From a virus: 42,200 bases of DNA. The DNA is taken from positions 1 through 42,200 of the IMG/VR virus record IMGVR_UViG_3300021093_000148; one strand, 5' to 3'. The translations under genes were made by a program, and so were the position numbers. How positions within the stretch are numbered: position 1 is the stretch's first letter; each line of letters begins with the position of its first letter. Positions 37,617 to 42,200 of the stretch are shown piece after piece. The notes beneath the pieces were generated by a model. The model worked only from the letters and a program-made list of their open reading frames with translations. It was not told where the DNA came from and searched no databases.

Positions 37617-37990
37617 CACGTAAGCCTGTAACTTCTATCTTTTGAATAGTTTCCATCACCGTCAAATACCATCATAGCAAGATACTTTTCCCATTCCTCT
37701 GGAAAATAGGAATCATGAAGGAATTGCAAATCCCCAAGCATTTTAAAAGAAGTAGGACCCATGTCCCACTCAGGATTACTCTTCTGGATAGCTTCTACAA
37801 TGTAATCTCTATCATAAGGCTCCCCCTCAAAAAATGCCCTGTAATTATTATCGTGTATAAGAACACCTACGGCACACTTTTTATTTTTGCTACCGCGATA
37901 ACCGCACCCCCATTCATCATTCAGGCACTTTTCATTCTGCTGCAAGAGGTGATCTTTCACAATTTTAAAGATGTCTTGATCGTTCATCAT
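37616..37990 (-). CDS. CxYRG...CAVG family protein, copy 1
   Basis: Starting at ATG 37990, this 124-aa protein contains GCGYRGSKNKKCAVGVLIHD, then EGEPYDRDYIVEAIQKSNP. The protein at 40935-41525 has the same order (CRYRG, CAIGHLIDS, EVIQKSNPNW, FLRLMQLVHD), so they are paralogues. Cys pairs may bind metal. An upstream start (38011) would run into the operator repeat. Role unknown. Confidence 0.65.
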   Translation of the reverse strand: MMNDQDIFKIVKDHLLQQNEKCLNDEWGCGYRGSKNKKCAVGVLIHDNNYRAFFEGEPYDRDYIVEAIQKSNPEWDMGPTSFKMLGDLQFLHDSYFPEEWEKYLAMMVFDGDGNYSKDRSYRLT

Positions 37991-38001
37991 GTTTTCTTTC
38001 C

Positions 38002-38034
38002 GTGTACACAAGTGTACACATTTGATATATTGTA
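38002..38034 (-). promoter_or_regulatory. Minus-strand promoter with tandem palindromic operator
   Basis: GTGTACAC-AA-GTGTACAC (38002-38019) is two copies of a perfect 8-nt palindrome. On the minus strand TACAAT (38034-38029) lies just upstream, so the repeat would sit at about +3 to +20 and before the ATG at 37990. A repressor site is plausible. The -35 is weak. Confidence 0.55.
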
Positions 38035-38114
38035 CTTAGGATAATTGGTATTAAATATTAGGTTTATTTTACAAGCCACCAAGCTTGTAAATCTTAATTT
38101 CTTTTTTAAATAAC

Positions 38115-38375
38115 TTATAAAATTGGATAACCAGTGTTGTCATGGCAAGTATCAATATCGTTAAAGTTAATCTTTTTAACCAAGATTGCACCATCATCGT
38201 CCTTTATGTCAGAAATAAAAAGTTGTAAGGTATCAATAAAATCATCAAGATCACCCTCACGGAATGTACCGTTTGTTATGGCAAAATCATGCAATTTTTG
38301 GTCATTTGCAAAACAAGCCAAACCGACAATGATAGTCCCAATATTTTGTTTACTTAAAAAAATGTTGTCAATCAT
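38115..38375 (-). CDS. Hypothetical acidic protein
   Basis: This 86-aa protein starts MIDNIFLSKQNIGTIIVGLA and is acidic with helices (LDDFIDTLQLFISDIKDDDG). Short overlap with the upstream frame (38368-38375) suggests operon membership. Function unknown. Confidence 0.6.
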   Translation of the reverse strand: MIDNIFLSKQNIGTIIVGLACFANDQKLHDFAITNGTFREGDLDDFIDTLQLFISDIKDDDGAILVKKINFNDIDTCHDNTGYPIL

Positions 38376-38589
38376 TAATTACTCCAAGTCTTGATGCTTT
38401 TTCGTATAAAAAATTGTATTTATTTCTAAAGTGTGTGATCTTTGCGCTAAAAAGATTGCGCTCTTCTTCGCTCAAAAGATTTATTGATTCCTCCAGGGTA
38501 CTGTCTAGTTGTTTAAGACTAGCTTGAAAAAGCTTAAGTTGTTGTCTTGCCTCTGTTTTTAAATTTTCTTGAGCATCACCCTTCTCCAT
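38368..38589 (-). CDS. Coiled-coil protein
   Basis: ATG 38589 (MEKGDAQENLKTEARQQLKL) is chosen over farther starts that would overlap 38576-38845 with a hydrophobic non-natural lead. The 73-aa product is a coiled coil (FQASLKQLDSTLEESINLLS) with a Tyr/Lys-rich end. Role unknown. Confidence 0.55.
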   Translation of the reverse strand: MEKGDAQENLKTEARQQLKLFQASLKQLDSTLEESINLLSEEERNLFSAKITHFRNKYNFLYEKASRLGVIND

Positions 38590-38845
38590 CAGCAAGCATT
38601 CCTTCCTCAAGAGGAGTAATACTGATAGCGTTTCCCGTTTTGGTAATTCCAAACAAAGAGCCTGGACCATTACCCTCAGGATCACAAGAAGCATAAACTT
38701 TGCTACCATCACTAAATTCTAATACTGCTGTATTATTCCAACGAATATCATCCCAGCCTTCGTTTAGTGCTTCTTCTTCTGAAAGCCATCTCACATTCGT
38801 ACACTTAAGGCCAACTGGATGCGCTACCTTTTTACTTTTCATCAT
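38576..38845 (-). CDS. Phage protein with EGW...DPEGNGPG motif
   Basis: This 89-aa protein has WLSEEEALNEGWDDI, AVLEFSDGSKVYASCDPEGN and GPGSLFGI. I recall this E-G-W/S-D-G-S/D-x-E-G-N-G-P-G pattern from many phage hypothetical proteins; the fold is unknown. Good overlap with downstream gene. Confidence 0.65.
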   Translation of the reverse strand: MMKSKKVAHPVGLKCTNVRWLSEEEALNEGWDDIRWNNTAVLEFSDGSKVYASCDPEGNGPGSLFGITKTGNAISITPLEEGMLADGEG

Positions 38846-38852
38846 ATTTTAC

Positions 38853-39023
38853 TCAATTCTTAAATGTTTCTTCAAATTTATTTATTAAAACTTCTATTGT
38901 ATTTCTTGCATTATCATTCTTAGACAACCAATAATCTAACAATTGGTCGTCAAGTATAAGATTATGCAACCCAGACAATAAAATCTTGACTTCTTCTTTG
39001 TTTAAATCAACAACACTTCTCAC
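38853..39023 (-). CDS. Small helical protein, GTG start
   Basis: The GTG overlaps the upstream stop (GTGA at 39020-39023). The 56-aa product starts MRSVVDLNKEEVKILLSGLH and is helical, with the pattern DDQLLDYWLSKNDNARNTIE. The exact 4-nt overlap supports it. Function unknown. Confidence 0.55.
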   Translation of the reverse strand: MRSVVDLNKEEVKILLSGLHNLILDDQLLDYWLSKNDNARNTIEVLINKFEETFKN

Positions 39024-39232
39024 AGAGATTCCTTTGGAATACAGCGCCTAGTGCAGTATCCCAAATTATTTTCTTCGTAAAAGATACCGCGAATAAAACT
39101 TTTGTTACACATTGCACAAACAAAAGGATTCGCCCCCTTAGACCCATAAAATAAAGCTGCCTTACCAAGCAACTTTGGTCCTTTATCCCTATTTTGTCCA
39201 GCAATGGGTTTTGCTGGCTTCTTACTAGCCAT
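39020..39232 (-). CDS. Small zinc-binding protein, copy 2
   Basis: This 70-aa protein (MASKKPAKPIAGQNRDKGPK, then FYGSKGANPFVCAMCNKSF, CTRRCIPKESL) is the paralogue of 7984-8187: same basic N-terminus, YGxKGAxPFVC core, CxxC and terminal CxxxCIP. The two sit in oppositely oriented operons, so the copies are not a tandem duplication. Zinc binding is likely. Confidence 0.7.
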   Translation of the reverse strand: MASKKPAKPIAGQNRDKGPKLLGKAALFYGSKGANPFVCAMCNKSFIRGIFYEENNLGYCTRRCIPKESL

Positions 39233-39713
39233 TTATTTCCTCTTTCTTTTTAATTGATAGCAATGACTCTTCAAATTCATTAGAAAACTGCTTATGAAAT
39301 TTTCCAAGATTTGCTGGGGTCAAGTGCTTTAGGTCTTCTATATTTTTCCAACTACGGATCATTGAATTTATCCAGTCTGTCTTTTTACGCTCGGAAGCGT
39401 TTGTTGTAAGACCAAGATGTTGCATAACAACTTCAGGTGTCAAATACACATAAACCAAATCTGAATCTTTCACTTTGTAATAAAGATAAGTGTTTTCAAA
39501 CTTTTCTAAAATCTTCCAACGAGCATAAAAATCTGCTGCAGTAGAAAACTTAATATTACCAATACAAACAGCCATACTGCCGAATACTAAAGATTTAGTT
39601 ATAGCATTTAAATCTGAGTATTCTTCGGGTGTATCTTGATTGTAGATTGTGAACAATTCGTTGGGGTTATCGTTAAAATATTTAACCCTTTCGGCATTCC
39701 AAACTAGCGGCAT
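39225..39713 (-). CDS. Hypothetical protein
   Basis: This 162-aa protein starts MPLVWNAERVKYFNDNPNEL and is mixed alpha/beta with many aromatic residues (DFYARWKILEKFENTYLYY, YVYLTPEVVMQHLG). The C-terminal Lys-rich helix is typical of DNA-binding tails but no motif is seen. Overlaps the next start by 8 nt. Confidence 0.6.
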   Translation of the reverse strand: MPLVWNAERVKYFNDNPNELFTIYNQDTPEEYSDLNAITKSLVFGSMAVCIGNIKFSTAADFYARWKILEKFENTYLYYKVKDSDLVYVYLTPEVVMQHLGLTTNASERKKTDWINSMIRSWKNIEDLKHLTPANLGKFHKQFSNEFEESLLSIKKKEEING

Positions 39714-39735
39714 TGATTTTCCTTTCTATTTTTAA

Positions 39736-39938
39736 TTATTCCTTGGGTTCTTCATAAAGGATATTATCAGAACGATACATTCTTTCAGCTGCGTCCATAA
39801 CAGGCTTGTAATAATACCAAATTTCTTCGTCTCCATTTGCAACCTCGGAGGAATAAGACCTTCCTCGTACAAATCATCATATGCCATTTGTAGATAAAGC
39901 ATTTGTGTTGCCTCGTCAGCATCGTCAAAGCGATTCAT
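39736..39938 (-). CDS. Acidic protein, frame disrupted
   Basis: The frame opens MNRFDDADEATQMLYLQMAY, DDLYEEGLIP, but then turns into implausible sequence. One missing base near 39843-39853 restores a natural continuation (EVANGDEEIWYYYKPVMDAA, ERMYRSDNILYEEPKE). Length 203 nt is one short of a multiple of three, consistent with a deletion. It is the only frame change of this sign in the window. Confidence 0.5.
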
Positions 39939-39947
39939 ATTGTTTCC

Positions 39948-40304
39948 TTACAGTTTTAATTTTTCTTTATATTGTAAAATAAGTTGTATCAAAGTATTTG
40001 GAACAGAAGTATCATAACCCTCTTCATCAACATCACCAATAAAAACCACATCACCGGCAATATAATCCCCAAGAAGAATTTTTTCCCCTGAGTCATACCA
40101 CAAAGCTGTTGCAATTTTATTTTCTGGCAAATCGATTAATTTACCCTCATCATTTATATATGCAACAAATCGGAGATTTCCAAAACGCACAACATCAAAG
40201 AATCCACCTACTGCTTCATTCATTTCCTGTGAAGTCCAAGTGCTTGTTATTTCTTCAATATCACCGCTTGCTGATACAGTGATTGCTTTTTTATTTATTA
40301 ACAT
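39948..40304 (-). CDS. DUF3846-like protein
   Basis: This 118-aa protein has the DUF3846 flow: N-terminal strand, EMNEAVGGFFDVVRFGNLRF, YINDEGKLIDLPENKIATAL, then GDYIAGDVVFIGDVDEEGYD. Family members are small phage and plasmid proteins with no known function. Part of the leftward operon. Confidence 0.75.
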   Translation of the reverse strand: MLINKKAITVSASGDIEEITSTWTSQEMNEAVGGFFDVVRFGNLRFVAYINDEGKLIDLPENKIATALWYDSGEKILLGDYIAGDVVFIGDVDEEGYDTSVPNTLIQLILQYKEKLKL

Positions 40305-40310
40305 AGTTAA

Positions 40311-40724
40311 TTAGTACAACCCGTACTCTTCTCTTTCTTCTTCTGTGACTATAGTAACAGTGCTATTGCTTCCCATTGGAGCATCATGATGACTAAGAGA
40401 ATAAGTGATTCTATCTTCTTCAATAAATCCCCGCATTATCCACTCGCTTTTGACACTCATTCCCCTGATCAAATCAATAGGTTTGCGTGCATGAACAAAA
40501 CCACTATGATTTCCATCCCATAAACGCAAATTAGAGATTTTCCAAAAACCTGTCTCGTTTTTGTCAAAAAGTTGAGAAGTAATATCAGTAAAAGCAAATA
40601 TTGCTTCTTCCCAGCAACCAAAACAATCTTCTGAAGGAACAGATTCGTCTGTTTCTTCATCAAATGTAGTACATGTACATACATTTGTAATCTCAAATGG
40701 AACTATTACGCTAAACATTGACAT
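40311..40724 (-). CDS. Hypothetical protein with CxC/CxxC cluster
   Basis: ATG 40724 (MSMFSVIVPFEITNVCTCTT) is preferred because the farther start overlaps the upstream gene. 137 aa, with CTC and CFGCWEEA giving four Cys that could bind zinc, then a beta-rich Trp/His region (GNHSGFVHARKPIDLIRGMS). Starts like the preceding gene (MPKFSIIV), perhaps a distant relative. Confidence 0.6.
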   Translation of the reverse strand: MSMFSVIVPFEITNVCTCTTFDEETDESVPSEDCFGCWEEAIFAFTDITSQLFDKNETGFWKISNLRLWDGNHSGFVHARKPIDLIRGMSVKSEWIMRGFIEEDRITYSLSHHDAPMGSNSTVTIVTEEEREEYGLY

Positions 40725-40743
40725 ATCTAATAATCTTTCTTTT

Positions 40744-40929
40744 CTAATCGTCTTGAATTGTTCTATGATGCCCATTAATGGGAATTAAAGATGCAACTTC
40801 ACCAGTACCAAGAATGTCTGAAAATTTCTTATTGCCGAGAGCTGCTTCGTAAACTTGATCTATAGCATCAGTTACATCTTTTCCAATAACAAAATAAGTT
40901 GCTGTAACTATTATGCTAAACTTTGGCAT
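40744..40929 (-). CDS. Small hypothetical protein
   Basis: This 61-aa protein (MPKFSIIVTATYFVIGKDVT, then DAIDQVYEAALGNKKFSDIL) has a strand-helix layout. Ends with NGHHRTIQDD. Part of the operon with 5-nt spacing from 40935-41525. Unrecognised. Confidence 0.6.
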   Translation of the reverse strand: MPKFSIIVTATYFVIGKDVTDAIDQVYEAALGNKKFSDILGTGEVASLIPINGHHRTIQDD

Positions 40930-40934
40930 ATATG

Positions 40935-41525
40935 TTACTCTTTCCTTTCTAAAGTTTCATCTATTAATTCATTCAAAGTTTCATCATGGGCTACGACGAA
41001 TGAACCATTATCATCAAATCTATCTTGCAGTGCAGCAAATTTCATTGGCCAATCTTCAACCTGATAGGTATCGTGAACAAGTTGCATTAACCTAAGAAAC
41101 ATTAAAGAGTTTCTACTAATTTTCCAATTAGGATTTGATTTCTGAATTACCTCAATAATTTCAACACTACCAACACTTTCTCCTTCTATTTCCTGGGTAT
41201 AGTGAGTAGAATCAATAAGATGACCAATTGCACATTTCAAATTATAAGGAACGCTAAGGCACAAATCTCTGTAAATATCAGAGATTACTGCGTATTTTTC
41301 TTCCTCATCTGAATAAAAATGATCTTTTTCACATTGTTTCTCAGCTTCGTTATAACAATTTTCAAACACAGAATTGTTTCCACCTCTGTATCTGCATTCG
41401 CCATTTTCATCTGTTGACCTTGCGGCTTGCTCAGTCAAAGATTTAACTATGTGTTGATACGCATCTTTATCTGTTTCGATATGGTAATCTTTCATGTTTT
41501 CCTTATAAGAATCTGTGCTTGACAT
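40935..41525 (-). CDS. CxYRG...CAIG family protein, copy 2
   Basis: This 196-aa protein is a longer relative of 37616-37990: ECRYRGGNNSVFENCYNEAE, LKCAIGHLIDS, EVIQKSNPNWKISRNSLMFL. A polar insert of about 60 residues lies between the motifs. The ATG overlaps the upstream stop (TAATG). Several Cys in the N-terminal part suggest metal binding. Function unknown. Confidence 0.65.
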   Translation of the reverse strand: MSSTDSYKENMKDYHIETDKDAYQHIVKSLTEQAARSTDENGECRYRGGNNSVFENCYNEAEKQCEKDHFYSDEEEKYAVISDIYRDLCLSVPYNLKCAIGHLIDSTHYTQEIEGESVGSVEIIEVIQKSNPNWKISRNSLMFLRLMQLVHDTYQVEDWPMKFAALQDRFDDNGSFVVAHDETLNELIDETLERKE

Positions 41526-42148
41526 TATTCCTCGTCCGAAGCCTCATGTATTCTATTTAAAACAATTTCTCCGTTAACAATTCTTCTCAATACATCTGCT
41601 ACAACTTTGGGATGAATTGACCAAGTTGCGTTCAAAGTTGAATTAAAATTCAAACCATACTCAAGTTTAACCCGATCCCAAACGGAACGATCTGTACAAT
41701 AGAATAAATCCTGTGCTTCTGCTTCAGCCAAACCAAGATAATCTTTAGCCCAATTTCTCATCCAGCCAGAGTTAATAATTGAATTAAGTTCTCCTAAATC
41801 ATCAGCCAATGGTGCTTCTGCATAATAGTAACCATTCCATTTTGTGCGAGGCTCAACAATTTTATCTGTTGATTGTGAAAAATATGCATCAAGCACAGCC
41901 CAACCTGCAAGGCAAGCAGTTGTGCCACAATTCAATTTTTCTAAATTAGCGTCACAAATTTCGTCTAAAGTATCAGCCAATGATGCTTCTGCATAAATTT
42001 GATCAGCATTGATTGGAAATTCTTCTTGAAGTTCATATGTTTCGTCTTCTTCAAGAACTCTTCCAAACCAAGCACCCATGTGAAAATTTTCTGGGCTTGC
42101 GTTTTCAATTCTATTTGCTAATTGCAGCATTCTTTCTTTATTCATCAT
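41525..42148 (-). CDS. Phage protein with NCGTTACLAGWA motif
   Basis: ATG 42148 (MMNKERMLQLANRIEN) follows GAGG and gives 207 aa. NCGTTACLAGWAVLDAYFSQ and DYLGLAEAEAQDLFYCTDRS match a conserved phage hypothetical family: C-G-T-x-A-C-x-A-G-x-A, then L-G-L...A...L-F. The Cys pair may bind metal. The upstream partial gene overlaps its start. Confidence 0.7.
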   Translation of the reverse strand: MMNKERMLQLANRIENASPENFHMGAWFGRVLEEDETYELQEEFPINADQIYAEASLADTLDEICDANLEKLNCGTTACLAGWAVLDAYFSQSTDKIVEPRTKWNGYYYAEAPLADDLGELNSIINSGWMRNWAKDYLGLAEAEAQDLFYCTDRSVWDRVKLEYGLNFNSTLNATWSIHPKVVADVLRRIVNGEIVLNRIHEASDEE

Positions 42149-42200
42149 TATCCTCAATTTCTTCAATATCTGTGCTTCTACCGGACCATTGAACTATTTT
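42138..42200 (-). CDS. 3' end of a gene cut by the window edge
   Basis: The minus strand from 42200 reads KIVQWSGRSTDIEEIEDNDE then stop at 42138, overlapping the next gene's ATG by several bases as elsewhere in the operon. Only the tail is visible; no function can be given. Confidence 0.6.
   Translation of the reverse strand, partial: KIVQWSGRSTDIEEIEDNDE

Overview
The window reads as part of a large tailed double-stranded DNA phage (Caudoviricetes), not a bacterial chromosome. It holds a head-gene block (portal, prohead protease, scaffold, major capsid), a holin-like gene, five tRNAs, phage nucleotide metabolism (class II ribonucleotide reductase, ThyX) and many short overlapping hypothetical genes. 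No terminase, polymerase, integrase or lysin was found, so the genome continues outside the window. An actinobacterial host is an inference. It rests on proteasome-beta-like proteins, Thr-run linkers of a kind I recall from Acidimicrobiia, probable leaderless genes and GC-rich cassette genes. All tRNAs read A-ending codons (Thr UGU twice, Gly UCC, Val UAC, Gln UUG), which fits an AT-rich phage in a GC-richer host.

Layout. 1-9500: mostly plus-strand small genes (KTSC protein, proteasome-beta-like hydrolase, zinc proteins, a conserved phage protein, an RmlB-like epimerase) mixed with minus-strand Ala-rich, virion-like genes, one with an HExxH motif. 9500-21000: minus-strand structural genes, read right to left as portal, protease, scaffold, capsid, small head/tail/fibre proteins, PA14 protein, holin and FN3 fibre. 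21000-24500: minus-strand NrdJ-type reductase and a glycosyltransferase. 24600-30950: plus-strand ThyX, small genes, an HTH protein, and a second copy of the proteasome-beta-like/coiled-coil/conserved-protein set with tRNAs. 31036-36512: a GC-rich tandem array of nine self-contained cassettes. 36513-37121: no convincing gene. 37122-42200: a tight minus-strand operon of small proteins, several only 36-56 aa.

The cassette array is the most unusual element. Each unit has, in order: an asymmetric hairpin (outer stem, unequal internal loop, inner stem, tetraloop); a TTAGG-N4-CCTAA box; a promoter-like element (GAGTGCGTTT, about 11 variable bases, TGCTATTGTA); a small gene; a hairpin terminator; and a spacer carrying TTKARTATAC. 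The box centre lies 52-54.5 nt upstream of the predicted +1 in all nine. In cassettes 3-7 the predicted transcript begins with a GTCGG...CCGAC stem-loop starting at +1, with compensatory base changes. Cassettes 8 and 9 instead put the ATG at +1 (leaderless) and use U-tract terminators. One array position has the hairpin and spacer but no promoter or gene. I read the array as independently transcribed accessory genes under one regulator, perhaps a host-takeover module; that role is inference.

Five gene regions (near 4158, 6785, 10835, 11469 and 39848) read best with a one-base frame change. Four would need one base removed and one would need one base added. Sequencing error and real disruption cannot be separated from the sequence alone.
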